Below are positions 26,891 through 35,620 of a stretch of DNA of 64,000 bases, piece after piece. Position numbers and translations under genes: made by a program. Origin of the DNA: Parasalinivibrio latis (lineage in GTDB: Bacteria > Pseudomonadota > Gammaproteobacteria > Enterobacterales > Vibrionaceae); NCBI RefSeq assembly GCF_036825535.1, contig NZ_CP098812.1:2542001-2606000 (forward strand), read 5' to 3'. The notes under the pieces are model-generated. The model saw only the letters and a list, made by a program, of their open reading frames with translations. It was not told the DNA's origin and searched no databases. Positions within the stretch are counted from its first letter, which is position 1. Each line of letters starts with the position of its first letter.

Positions 26891-28012
26891 TCAGGCAGCC
26901 AAGGCGGCTTTGAGTTTATCGGCAAGAAGCGGTGCCCGCCAACCGTCCATCATAACCGGCAGTTTGTCTGCCTCTTCAGGCTTATCGAAATGCCATCGGA
27001 TCACGCGGTTGAGCATTTTCTTAGAGCCCAGCAGTTCCGGAGGTAATCCTGTTTCTTCGGCAACGGCAGTGACCTTCTCTTTCATAACTGCCATCAGGCT
27101 CTTGTAGCCAGGCAGGTCAACAATTCGGTCAATCTTCTGAGGCAGATCAGCTTCATCACTTTTAATGGCTACAGCGGTAAGCTTAATCAGGGTATTGCCG
27201 TGGATATCGATTTCCTTACGGTCAAAGCCCTGCTCCTGCATCTGGCGTTTGGTCTGGATATTGAACCGGGCCATCTTCCAAAGGTTTAGATCCTTAACTA
27301 CAAAGTTCAGGGCAAGATCGCGCTTTTGGGCTTCTTTCAAACGCCATGCAGCCAGAGACTTTAACACCGCAAGCTGACGAGGCCGAAGCTGCCAGGCATT
27401 TTTCACATCCAGGTATGCTTTTTCCGGGTCAGGCTTCTTACGCTTTTTATCCACCATGTTCCGTGATTCTTCCAGCGCGGCATCCCACCAACCAGCCTGT
27501 TGTACTTTCTCTTTCAGGGCTGCGTACAACGGAGCCAGATAGTGGACATCTGCTGCCGCATAGTTCAGTTGGCTGTCAGTCAGCGGACGGGCACACCAGT
27601 CTGTACGAGATTCTCCTTTATCCAGCGTGACGCCCAGATAGTTATCAACCAAAGCTGCAAATCCGGTTGACACACCGTGGCCAAGGAAAGCGGCCAGAAT
27701 TTGAGTATCAACAATGGAAGAAGGCAACTCTCCACTGTGATGAAGAAAGACTTCCAGATCCTCGCTGCACGAGTGCAACACCTTCATTACGCTTTCGTCC
27801 GCCAGCAGCGCCCAAAGTGAAGACATATCTTCGATTTCAAAAGGGTCTATTAACGCCAGCGTTTCGCCGTCAAACAACTGGACCAGTCCCAGTTTCGGAT
27901 AAAGAGTGCGGGTTCGAACAAACTCGGTATCCAGCATGACCGCTTCAACCTGCCGGGCAGCCTGGCAAATCTCTGCCAGGCGTTCTGCTGAGGTCACTAT
28001 TTCGTAATTCAC
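26891..28012 (-). CDS. rnd: Ribonuclease D
   Basis: 3'-5' exoribonuclease in tRNA 3' maturation. The 373-residue protein has the DEDD exonuclease domain (LDTEFVRTRTLYPKLGLVQL with Asp and Glu ligands; YAAADVHYLAPLY) followed by HRDC-type helices (PRQLAVLKSLAAWRLKEAQKRDLALNF region). It lies downstream of fadD, the conserved fadD-rnd order, but a terminator-like hairpin separates them. Confidence 0.96.
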   Translation of the reverse strand: MNYEIVTSAERLAEICQAARQVEAVMLDTEFVRTRTLYPKLGLVQLFDGETLALIDPFEIEDMSSLWALLADESVMKVLHSCSEDLEVFLHHSGELPSSIVDTQILAAFLGHGVSTGFAALVDNYLGVTLDKGESRTDWCARPLTDSQLNYAAADVHYLAPLYAALKEKVQQAGWWDAALEESRNMVDKKRKKPDPEKAYLDVKNAWQLRPRQLAVLKSLAAWRLKEAQKRDLALNFVVKDLNLWKMARFNIQTKRQMQEQGFDRKEIDIHGNTLIKLTAVAIKSDEADLPQKIDRIVDLPGYKSLMAVMKEKVTAVAEETGLPPELLGSKKMLNRVIRWHFDKPEEADKLPVMMDGWRAPLLADKLKAALAA

Positions 28013-28083
28013 TATCTATCTCTTCTCCGAGGTATGCCGGTCTGAATTTCATCTTGCCGGACAGCACAAACCAACATGCTCTA

Positions 28084-28110
28084 ATAAAAATGCCGGCACT
28101 CGGCCGGCAA
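28084..28110 (-). terminator. Terminator of fadD
   Basis: On the minus strand TGCCGGC and GCCGGCA pair around a short loop and are followed by TTTTTATT, about 65 bases past the fadD stop. Confidence 0.75.
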
Positions 28111-28175
28111 TGACTTTGGGTTAGTTTAACGGGAATTCTGCTTTGGTGCACCCCGCTAAATCTGTGGAGCGGCAA

Positions 28176-29867
28176 TTACACGTTGGCAGTTTCTTTGTCC
28201 GCTTTGCACTCTTCGCGTAGCGCACGGCGGAGGATTTTTCCTACGTTGGTCTTTGGCAGGTCTTCACGGAACTCCACCAGCTTAGGAACCTTGTAGCCGG
28301 TCAGGTGCTTACGGCAGTGCGCCAGCAACTCATCTTTGGTCAGTGACTGGTCTTTTTTAACCACGCACACTTTTACCACTTCGCCGGATACTTCGTGTGG
28401 TTCACCAATAGCCGCTACTTCCAGCACCTTGTCATGCATGGCGACAACGTCTTCGATTTCATTTGGATACACGTTGAAACCGGAAACCAGGATCATGTCT
28501 TTCTTACGGTCAACAATATGCAGGAAGCCATGCTCATCGAATTTGACGATATCGCCGGTAGACAGCCAGCCATCTTCGGTCAGTACTTCACTGGTTGCCT
28601 CTGGACGCTGCCAGTATCCCTGCATGACCTGTGGACCACGCACCTGAAGTTCGCCAATGCCGTCTTTGCCCAGAGGGCTGCCTTCATCGTCAACAATACG
28701 GACTTCAGTTGATGGGACCGGCAGACCAATCGAACCATTGTATTCAACGGTATCGTAAGGGTATGCAGCCACCAGCGGCGAACACTCCGTCAGGCCGTAA
28801 CCTTCCATAAGGTGCTTGCCTGTCAGTTTAAACCAGCGTTCAGCCACTGCACGCTGTACAGCCATACCACCACCCACTGTCAGGCGCAGGTTGGAGAAAT
28901 CCAGCTCGTGGAAATCTTCGTTGTTCAGCAGTGCATTGAACAGGGTGTTTACACCGGTCAGCGCAGTGAAAGGATATTTCTGCAGTTCCTTAACAAAGCC
29001 AGGGATATCACGTGGGTTGGTGATCAGCAGGTTCTGTCCACCCAGCTCAAGAATCAGCAGGCAGTTTACGGTCAGGGCAAACACGTGGTATAGCGGCAGT
29101 GCCGTCACGATCATTTCGCGCCCTTCAGCCAGCACCGGGCCATACATGCCTTTGGCCTGCATGACGTTGGCAACCATGTTGCGATGGGTCAACTCAGCCC
29201 CTTTCGCAAGGCCCGTTGTACCGCCGGTATATTGCAGGAATGCCGTATCTTCAGGGTTGATAAACGGCTTCACGTATTGCATCCGGCGGCCTTTGCGTAG
29301 TGCAAGGCGCATGGAGGTAGCATCCGGCAAGTGGTACTTGGGTACCATCTTCTTGATGTACTTCACCACAAAGTTAACCAGCGTACCTTTGGCGCGAGGC
29401 AATTGGTCACCGAGACTGGTCAGAACCACATGTTGGACACCGGTGTTCTTTACCACCTTCTCAAGGGTATGGGCAAAGTTTGAAACGATAACGATGGCCT
29501 TGGCACCGGAGTCATTCAGTTGGTGTTCCAGTTCGCGCGGGGTATACAGCGGGTTAACGTTAACCACAATACAGCCCGCTCGCAGAATACCGAAAATAGC
29601 GATTGGGTATTGCAGCAGGTTTGGCATCATCACTGCTACACGGTCGCCTTTCTTCAGCTTCAGTGAATTTTGCAAATAGGCAGCGAATGCACGAGAACGC
29701 TCTTCCAGCTTGCGGAAGGTCATTACCTGACCCATGTTGATAAATGCAGTCTGATCCGCATACTTCTGGACAGACTTTTCAAACATGTCGACCAGTGATG
29801 AATACATATCCGGATTGATTTCCGCTGGGACATCCGAAGGGTATCGGTCAAGCCAAACCTTCTCCAC
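28176..29867 (-). CDS. fadD: Long-chain fatty acid-CoA ligase
   Basis: Activates fatty acids to acyl-CoA at the inner membrane for beta-oxidation, coupled to FadL uptake. The 563-residue adenylate-forming enzyme has the P-loop YTGGTTGLAKGAELTHRN, the VNPLYTPRELEHQL segment, GYGLTECSP, the STGDIVKFDEHGFLHIVDRKKDMILVSGFN region and the C-terminal lysine in KTNVGKILRRALRE. A PsrA-like operator lies downstream of its probable -10 box. Confidence 0.97.
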   Translation of the reverse strand: MEKVWLDRYPSDVPAEINPDMYSSLVDMFEKSVQKYADQTAFINMGQVMTFRKLEERSRAFAAYLQNSLKLKKGDRVAVMMPNLLQYPIAIFGILRAGCIVVNVNPLYTPRELEHQLNDSGAKAIVIVSNFAHTLEKVVKNTGVQHVVLTSLGDQLPRAKGTLVNFVVKYIKKMVPKYHLPDATSMRLALRKGRRMQYVKPFINPEDTAFLQYTGGTTGLAKGAELTHRNMVANVMQAKGMYGPVLAEGREMIVTALPLYHVFALTVNCLLILELGGQNLLITNPRDIPGFVKELQKYPFTALTGVNTLFNALLNNEDFHELDFSNLRLTVGGGMAVQRAVAERWFKLTGKHLMEGYGLTECSPLVAAYPYDTVEYNGSIGLPVPSTEVRIVDDEGSPLGKDGIGELQVRGPQVMQGYWQRPEATSEVLTEDGWLSTGDIVKFDEHGFLHIVDRKKDMILVSGFNVYPNEIEDVVAMHDKVLEVAAIGEPHEVSGEVVKVCVVKKDQSLTKDELLAHCRKHLTGYKVPKLVEFREDLPKTNVGKILRRALREECKADKETANV

Positions 29868-29928
29868 GAGGATTCTCCTGTTTAATTCACGGGCCTGGCC
29901 CGCTTTGAGAGCGCTAGGGTTAATACTT

Positions 29929-29959
29929 CAAACAAGCGTTTGACAATATGTACATTATA
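29929..29959 (-). promoter_or_regulatory. fadD promoter with PsrA-like operator
   Basis: A perfect -10 TATAAT (minus strand, 29959-29954) is followed a few bases downstream by the inverted repeat CAAAC-AAGC-GTTTG (29929-29942). That matches the CAAAC-N4-GTTTG consensus of the TetR-type fatty-acid regulator PsrA. No good FadR site was seen. Repression by PsrA is inference; no psrA gene is in the window. Confidence 0.6.
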
Positions 29960-29985
29960 TTTAACATGCGATTAACACAACAGTT

Positions 29986-30849
29986 TTAATCGCGTGTTTG
30001 AATTTCTGTCACAAACTGAATTATCTGGGTTGCTACTGCATCCGGACTGTCCATATGGCAGTGGTGCCCGCCATTAACCTTGACCAGTGTCAGATCCCGA
30101 AACCAGCTGTGACGTGCTTGTCCCTGCACGCCCCGAAGCTGAGGATAGCCCTCAGTACCGAGAATCGCGAGTACCGGACAGCAAATAGCTTCTACGAAAG
30201 CCCTCGCCTGTCCATCATCCATGCGATAAGGAGAAACCGCTTTAAGACGGCTGTCATGCCGCCAGACCAACCCTTCAACACCGGTTTCCAGTGAGCGGGT
30301 CACCATGGGCATAAGTTGGCCATCCGTCAGGCCTGAACCTTTGCGGCGAAGTTTCAGGGCCTGTTGTTCATCTCTGAGTATCCGTTTTGCCGTATTACGG
30401 TACTTCACCCGGCTGTGAAGCCCCGCTCTTAACCGGGTTGCCGCCCCTTCTGCCGGTTCCGACAGAGGCCCTAATGCCTCTATGGCAATAAAGCCGGCAA
30501 TGTTTTCAGGGAAAGCTCCGGCATAACAGGATGCCACCATGCCACCGAGAGAATGGCCGACAAGGAACACCGGCCGCTGCAGCGTCAGTACAAACTGATG
30601 CAACACATCGGCATAATCCTGAAAAGTCTGGAAATGGCCTTCTGCACGGTGGAACGACTGACCGTGCCCCGGCCAGTCAGGCGCATAGAGATTAAATCGC
30701 CCTGCCAGTAATGGCATGAGCGTCTGGAAACTGGCAGAATTATCCAGCCAACCATGCAACAACACCAGAACGGGCGAATCCGGCTCAGCCAGCGAACGCT
30801 GAACGGCCAGTTTACCGTCCGGCAGGTTTACAACTATATTTTCTGCCAT
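29986..30849 (-). CDS. Alpha/beta hydrolase
   Basis: A 287-residue alpha/beta-hydrolase-fold enzyme of unknown substrate. The oxyanion segment LLHGWLDNSASF, the nucleophile elbow GHSLGGMV and the late catalytic His in GGHHCHMD are present. There is no signal peptide. It is on the same strand as slp upstream and fadD downstream; 118 bases containing the fadD promoter follow it. Esterase, lipase or thioesterase activity would fit, but none can be chosen. Confidence 0.85.
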   Translation of the reverse strand: MAENIVVNLPDGKLAVQRSLAEPDSPVLVLLHGWLDNSASFQTLMPLLAGRFNLYAPDWPGHGQSFHRAEGHFQTFQDYADVLHQFVLTLQRPVFLVGHSLGGMVASCYAGAFPENIAGFIAIEALGPLSEPAEGAATRLRAGLHSRVKYRNTAKRILRDEQQALKLRRKGSGLTDGQLMPMVTRSLETGVEGLVWRHDSRLKAVSPYRMDDGQARAFVEAICCPVLAILGTEGYPQLRGVQGQARHSWFRDLTLVKVNGGHHCHMDSPDAVATQIIQFVTEIQTRD

Positions 30850-30885
30850 GTATTCCGTATGAAATTGTTCTTAGGTTGAACCTGC

Positions 30886-31434
30886 TCAAGGTGTAATAAC
30901 TGTCTGGACCCGACCGGTTGATACACCAATGCCAAACCCAATACAGCCGCCCCAAGGGCAGCCTAAACCGGAATTGATATCATCCATAATGATTCGCTGC
31001 TGGACACGCCACAGCTGGCTTCCGGTACTGTCAATCACGGGGAAGGTATAACGGTATTCCCCCACTTTGCCTTCCTGGGTTCCGGCATAGTGACCGAGAA
31101 CGGTTATCAACCGTCCCTTGGCATATTGTACGGGATCAATGAACCCTTTCACGTTTGCCAGGAAGCGGCCCTGGGCATCAGCATCCGGGTTAGGCCTTGC
31201 TCCGCTGGTAAGCGGAAAAGAAACCACTTCAATAACCGAGTTATCCTTCAGGTTTTGTACTGAAGCAATGACACCACCCAGCCGAATTTCTTTGCCTTTC
31301 AGCGCTTCACCACCGGCTTTAACCATTGTGTAATCTGAAAGCACCTCTTCGTCCGTTCCCTTGATACTCTCCGGAACGGTCGCGCAGCCTACCACAAAAA
31401 AAGCCATCAGCACAGCCACGATAAACCTAGCCAT
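30886..31434 (-). CDS. slp: Slp family outer membrane lipoprotein
   Basis: A starvation-type outer membrane lipoprotein. From the ATG at 31434 there are about 182 residues: signal peptide MARFIVAVLMAFFVVGCATV with a lipobox Cys at residue 17, then the Slp domain (GGVIASVQNLKDNSVIEVVSFPL; GRLITVLGHYAGTQEGKVGEYRYTFPVI). An AAGGAGA ribosome site precedes this start; an ATG 33 bases upstream is rejected. Position beside fadD, tsaB and yoaA matches E. coli. Confidence 0.93.
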   Translation of the reverse strand: MARFIVAVLMAFFVVGCATVPESIKGTDEEVLSDYTMVKAGGEALKGKEIRLGGVIASVQNLKDNSVIEVVSFPLTSGARPNPDADAQGRFLANVKGFIDPVQYAKGRLITVLGHYAGTQEGKVGEYRYTFPVIDSTGSQLWRVQQRIIMDDINSGLGCPWGGCIGFGIGVSTGRVQTVITP

Positions 31435-31488
31435 CTTGTTCTCCTTACTCGGAAATTTGCCTGACAACGAAGACGCGGGATTTATTCG

Positions 31489-31776
31489 TCAGACAAAGAT
31501 ATCGACACCAAACATTGCGATGAGTTCGTCCCGCTTTTGTTGGTTCATGACAGAAAGGTATTCGCTGAGGGCCTGGCGACTTTTTCCATCAGGCAAATCA
31601 TAGTGGACTTGGGCATGGGCTTCACCGGCCATTTCAGGATTGCGGATACCACGGGCGACAGCCGCCGCGACCTCTGAGGGTTGCGGCGCTGATTGCGCAT
31701 CGTCCGTGTTTGGGGATTTCTTTTTGTTCAGCGAAGGTCGGTTGACCTGCGCTGGCAATCCCTGTATCCGCACCAT
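31489..31776 (-). CDS. Hypothetical protein, 95 aa
   Basis: Not recognised as a characterised family. The product has a Lys/Pro/Ser-rich N-terminal half (SLNKKKSPNTDDAQSAPQPS) that looks disordered and a more compact C-terminal half (DLPDGKSRQALSEYLSVMNQQKRDELIAMFGVDIFV) with helix-forming character. No signal peptide or membrane segment. It lies between slp and tsaB on the same strand and is probably co-transcribed. Confidence 0.75.
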   Translation of the reverse strand: MVRIQGLPAQVNRPSLNKKKSPNTDDAQSAPQPSEVAAAVARGIRNPEMAGEAHAQVHYDLPDGKSRQALSEYLSVMNQQKRDELIAMFGVDIFV

Positions 31777-31819
31777 GGGATATCCTTCCGGCTCCGTTAA
31801 CTCTTTCTATTTTCGTCGC

Positions 31820-32515
31820 TTATTCGCGACCTGGCAATTTTTTCCAGGCGACAGTGTCGCGGAGGTAGACCGGCGCGGCCTCTTCAGGCACAACGGTTTT
31901 CCCTTCTGCCAATGCCCGTTTTGCGATTACAGCCATATCCTGAGCTTCAGGATACAGTATGCCAACGTCCTCTGTTTCCAACCCCAGTGAGGATGCCAGT
32001 TCCGGATAGGCACTCCAGCCAGTTCCTGCCAGAGACCAGACATCGTCTTTTTCAGACAGTGCCAGTACATCCGGTGCAACCACTGCTTCAGCTACGACCG
32101 CCTGCCAGTCCCCACTTTCAGCTCGTTGGTACTGCCCGAAGTAAATCTCGCTCATGCGAGCGTCAATGGCAGCCAATACGTTGTGTTTTCCATGCAGGCG
32201 ATAGCAGGCTTGCGCCATCGCTTCCAGTGTGGAGACGCCAATCATTGGCAGATCAGCGCCAAACGCCAGGCCCTGTGCAATACCGATGCCGATACGTACT
32301 CCGGTAAAACTCCCCGGCCCCTGTCCGAATGCCAACGCATCAACATCCTTCAGCGTGATGCCGGCTTCTTTCAGCACCTCATCAACCATAGGCAAAACAC
32401 GGGTGGTGTGCTCGCGAGCCGCCAGCGCACTGCGTGAATACACTTCGTCACCGACCAGCAGTGCAACGGAACAGTTTTCGGTAGCCGTATCAACGGCGAG
32501 GATTTTTACAGTCAT
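31820..32515 (-). CDS. tsaB: tRNA threonylcarbamoyladenosine biosynthesis protein TsaB
   Basis: Partner of TsaD and TsaE in making t6A37 on ANN-decoding tRNAs. The 231-residue ASKHA-fold protein begins MTVKILAVDTATENCSVALL and has LAFGQGPGSFTGVRIGIGIAQGLA. Its start codon directly abuts the stop of yoaA, so the two are co-transcribed. Confidence 0.96.
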   Translation of the reverse strand: MTVKILAVDTATENCSVALLVGDEVYSRSALAAREHTTRVLPMVDEVLKEAGITLKDVDALAFGQGPGSFTGVRIGIGIAQGLAFGADLPMIGVSTLEAMAQACYRLHGKHNVLAAIDARMSEIYFGQYQRAESGDWQAVVAEAVVAPDVLALSEKDDVWSLAGTGWSAYPELASSLGLETEDVGILYPEAQDMAVIAKRALAEGKTVVPEEAAPVYLRDTVAWKKLPGRE

Positions 32516-34480
32516 TCAGTCCTCAGGGCGCTCTTTGTCTTCGCTATGTTCAGTTAATTCCAGCGATCCATTAATGGAAGTCAGAAATTCACTGACTCGT
32601 TCCAGATCCCGGGTTCTAGGCATTGGCGGCAAACTTCTGAGGAAGGTAGCACCATACTGGCGGGTTACTAACCGGGTATCGCAAATGACCAGGACACCTT
32701 TATCGCTTTCATCGCGGATAAGGCGTCCGACTCCTTGCTTCAGGGTAATGACCGCATCAGGCAGTTGAACCAGTGAGAATGGATCGCCCCCCTGTAACCG
32801 GCAATCTTCGATCCGGGCTTTTAACAGCGGATCATCCGGTGCCGTAAAGGGCAATTTGTCGATAATAACACAGCTGAGTGCCTGTCCTCTAACATCAATC
32901 CCTTCCCAGAAGGCACCGGTAGCGACTAGCAATGCATTCCCCAGTTCAAGGTACTGGCTAAGTAACATCTGTTTCGATGTTTCACCCTGGGCCAGTACTG
33001 GCAGGGTTAATCGCTGACGGAATCCCTCAGCCAGATCACGTACCATCTGGTGGGAAGTGCAGAGGAAAAAGCAACGCCCCTGGTTTTGCTCCACGATTGG
33101 AGCAAGCATCGTTACCAGCTTGTCTGCGATGCCATAGCTGTTGGGCTCTGGCAAAAAGCGGGGCACACAAAGCAATGCCTGGTTTTCGTAGTCAAACGGG
33201 CTGGTTAATGTCAGTTGTTTCGCCGGCTGGAGCCCCAGGCGTTGGGTAAAGTGGCTGAAGTCATCATCAACTGCCAAGGTGGCAGAAGTGAAGATCCAGG
33301 CACCGGGTTGAGCTTCAATCTGTTCCCGGAATTTTTCCGCTACCGAAAGCGGTGTGATATTGAGGCTGAAATGATACTTACTGCACTCATACCAGTAGGA
33401 ATACCCGGGAATGCTGGTGTCAGACAGCCGGGTCAGGCGATTTTTCAGCAGCGTTGCCCGTTCAAACGCGGAGTCCAGAAGCTGGCTTCGCCCAAGTGAC
33501 AGTTTGGCCACTTCATGGAGCAGATCCAATGCCTCCGCGACCCTTTCCAATTCCCTGACCACCGGAGGGTTTTTAACCATCTCACGCCAGTTGCCCCGGT
33601 AACCCGGCTCCCCCAGTACCAGACGCAGGTCTGATGTACATTGGGAAAGGCGGTCGGCCACTTTTTCCAATTGACGGGTATCCCGAAGCTCTGTCCGGTA
33701 GGCAATGTTGACGTCTTTCGCGAGCTCCTGAAGCTGACGGCTCGATATGCTTTGGCCAAAATACTGACTGGCGATATCCGGGATCTGGTGGGCCTCGTCA
33801 AACACCAGTACATCCACTTCCGGGATCAACTCCCCAAACCCGGTATCTTTGAGCGCCAAATCCGCCATAAATAAATGGTGGTTAACCACCACCAGATCAG
33901 CTTCCATGGCCTTTTTACGGGCACGGACAACATAACAGTCTTTGTAGCTCGGGCAATCTTTTCCAAGGCAGTTGTCATTAGTGGAGGTAATGGATGGAAT
34001 AACTGGGCTGTCCTCAGCAATCACATCGCATTCACCCAAATCACCGGTTTTGCTCTCGGATGCCCACTGGCGAATCTTAACCAACTGGGTCAATAACGTT
34101 GGGTCTGAGTGACCGTCATGGCTTTCAAGCACCTGTTTGCTGAGCCGCTCCGGGCAAAGATAGTTGGCACGCCCTTTTAGCAGTGCAATACGGCCGGTAA
34201 ACCCCATGGCACTGGTAATGCGTGGCAGATCCCGGTGGAAGAGCTGGTCCTGCAGGCCTTTGGATCCGGTACTGATAATGACTTTTTTGCCACTTGCCAA
34301 CGCAGGTACCAGGTAGGCAAAAGTCTTGCCCGTACCGGTCCCGGCTTCAACAACCAGTTGGGACTGCTTTTCAATCGCCGATGCAACGGCCAGCGCCATA
34401 TCGGTCTGAGGCTGGCGGGGCTGGAAACCGGGAATCGCCTGGGCCAGCATCCCATCCGGGGCAAAAAATCGCTCTATCAT
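32516..34480 (-). CDS. yoaA: DinG-like ATP-dependent DNA helicase YoaA
   Basis: XPD/DinG-type superfamily 2 helicase; YoaA acts in DNA damage tolerance with HolC in E. coli. The 654 residues have Walker A (VVEAGTGTGKTFAYLVPAL), a four-cysteine Fe-S region (LCPERL, then CLGKDCPSYKDCYVVRARK), the DEAH box (LVFDEAHQIPD) and the C-terminal QGVGRLIRDESDKGVLVICDTR motif VI. A LexA-like palindrome overlaps the start codon, consistent with SOS control. Confidence 0.94.
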   Translation of the reverse strand: MIERFFAPDGMLAQAIPGFQPRQPQTDMALAVASAIEKQSQLVVEAGTGTGKTFAYLVPALASGKKVIISTGSKGLQDQLFHRDLPRITSAMGFTGRIALLKGRANYLCPERLSKQVLESHDGHSDPTLLTQLVKIRQWASESKTGDLGECDVIAEDSPVIPSITSTNDNCLGKDCPSYKDCYVVRARKKAMEADLVVVNHHLFMADLALKDTGFGELIPEVDVLVFDEAHQIPDIASQYFGQSISSRQLQELAKDVNIAYRTELRDTRQLEKVADRLSQCTSDLRLVLGEPGYRGNWREMVKNPPVVRELERVAEALDLLHEVAKLSLGRSQLLDSAFERATLLKNRLTRLSDTSIPGYSYWYECSKYHFSLNITPLSVAEKFREQIEAQPGAWIFTSATLAVDDDFSHFTQRLGLQPAKQLTLTSPFDYENQALLCVPRFLPEPNSYGIADKLVTMLAPIVEQNQGRCFFLCTSHQMVRDLAEGFRQRLTLPVLAQGETSKQMLLSQYLELGNALLVATGAFWEGIDVRGQALSCVIIDKLPFTAPDDPLLKARIEDCRLQGGDPFSLVQLPDAVITLKQGVGRLIRDESDKGVLVICDTRLVTRQYGATFLRSLPPMPRTRDLERVSEFLTSINGSLELTEHSEDKERPED

Positions 34481-34495
34481 TGTAAATCTATACAG
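34480..34495 (-). promoter_or_regulatory. LexA-like SOS box at yoaA
   Basis: On the minus strand CTGT-ATAGATTT-ACAA matches the CTGT-N8-ACAG SOS consensus at all core positions but one, flanked by TA. It overlaps the yoaA start codon, so a repressor bound there would block the transcript. Not tested. Confidence 0.5.
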
Positions 34496-34607
34496 TACTG
34501 TTTGAATGCATTATGCCATTGCTTCCGGTAAGGTGCTACGCAACCGGCTGACAGGTCAAATGACCCTGTCGTTATATACGAGCCGGGTGTTGCAAAAAGT
34601 GTGGCAT

Positions 34608-34657
34608 GGGTCAAATAAGTTTGACCCTTCAATCAGAACAGAGTAAAAAATCTGTTC
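34608..34657 (+). other. Paired hairpins in the purU leader
   Basis: Perfect stem GGGTCAAA/TTTGACCC with loop TAAG (34608-34627), then GAACAGA/TCTGTTC (34636-34657), in the 210-base gap upstream of purU. They resemble no riboswitch I know. They may be a leader structure or operators. Confidence 0.5.
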
Positions 34658-34690
34658 AACACTAAATCAAATCAACGATATGCAGGCCCC

Positions 34691-35524
34691 ATGGAACGGA
34701 AAACGCTGTTGACCTACTGCCCAGACGCAAAAGGTCTTATCGCCCAAATCACCAATATTTGTTACAAGCACCAACTCAATATCATCCTGAACCGTGAATT
34801 CGTTGATCACGACAGTGGGCAGTTCTTTATGCGCACTGAACTGGAAGGTTACTTTAACGACCACACTTTCCTGCTGGATATCGACCGTACCCTGCCGCAG
34901 GGCAGCTACCGCAAGTTGGTCGATTCCCGCCGTAAGCGCATTGTTATCATGGTCACCAAGGAATCACATTGCCTTGGCGATATCCTGATGAAAGCCTTCG
35001 ACGGTTCACTGGATGTCGATATTGCTGCCGTGGTCGGAAACTACGATACTCTGCAAGCACTGACAGAAAAGTTCGATATTCCTTACCACCATGTTTCCCA
35101 TGAAGGCTTGAGCCGTGAGGAACATGAGCAGGCCATGCTGAGTGTTATCAGCCAGTATGAACCGGATTACATTATCCTGGCGAAGTACATGCGTGTACTG
35201 ACAGAAAACTTTGTTGCCCAGTTCCCGGCCCGTATCATCAATATCCACCACAGCTTCCTGCCTGCCTTTATCGGTGCCCGTCCTTACCACCAGGCCTGGG
35301 TCCGCGGCGTAAAGATTATCGGTGCTACGGCGCACTTCGTTACCAATGACCTCGATGAAGGCCCAATCATCGGCCAGCATGTCATTCCGGTCGACCACAC
35401 CTTCAGCGCAGAAGACATGGCAAAGTCCGGCCGGGATGTTGAAAAGCAGGTGCTGTCAAAAGCCCTGGGGATGGTGCTGGAAGACCGGGTGTTTGTGTGG
35501 GGAAACAAGACGGTGATTTTGTAA
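34691..35524 (+). CDS. purU: Formyltetrahydrofolate deformylase
   Basis: Hydrolyses 10-formyl-THF to formate and THF, balancing one-carbon pools and feeding PurT. The 277-residue protein has an N-terminal ACT domain (to about residue 85) and a formyltransferase-type catalytic domain with Asn/His/Asp in NIHHSFLPAFIGARPYHQA and LDEGPIIGQHV. It is divergent from yoaA across a gap with two strong hairpins. The ATG at 34691 gives the family N-terminus. Confidence 0.96.
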   Translation: MERKTLLTYCPDAKGLIAQITNICYKHQLNIILNREFVDHDSGQFFMRTELEGYFNDHTFLLDIDRTLPQGSYRKLVDSRRKRIVIMVTKESHCLGDILMKAFDGSLDVDIAAVVGNYDTLQALTEKFDIPYHHVSHEGLSREEHEQAMLSVISQYEPDYIILAKYMRVLTENFVAQFPARIINIHHSFLPAFIGARPYHQAWVRGVKIIGATAHFVTNDLDEGPIIGQHVIPVDHTFSAEDMAKSGRDVEKQVLSKALGMVLEDRVFVWGNKTVIL

Positions 35525-35550
35525 GCGAGTAGCGAGTAGCGAGTAGCGAG
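35524..35550. repeat. Tandem 7-base repeat after purU
   Basis: Three full copies and one partial copy of AGCGAGT start within the purU stop codon. It is a minisatellite of the kind that varies in copy number between strains. Confidence 0.85.
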
Positions 35551-35568
35551 CAATTTACACCGATGTTC

Positions 35569-35593
35569 GGAGTGGCAGCAATCCCGCCACTCC
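35569..35593. terminator. Stem-loop between converging purU and yecM
   Basis: Perfect 8-base stem GGAGTGGC/GCCACTCC with a 9-base loop, enclosed by CGAGCAA and TTGCTCG further out. It lacks a strong T-run but is the only candidate end signal here. Confidence 0.45.
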
Positions 35594-35620
35594 AGACTCA
35601 ACTCTCACTGCTTGCTCGAT

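Noticed and set aside
28816..29679. 287-codon plus-strand ORF
   Set aside because: Antisense to fadD; composition is that of a shadow frame.
29890..29902. FadR operator upstream of fadD
   Set aside because: The palindromic CGGGCC-TGGCCCG does not match the FadR consensus.
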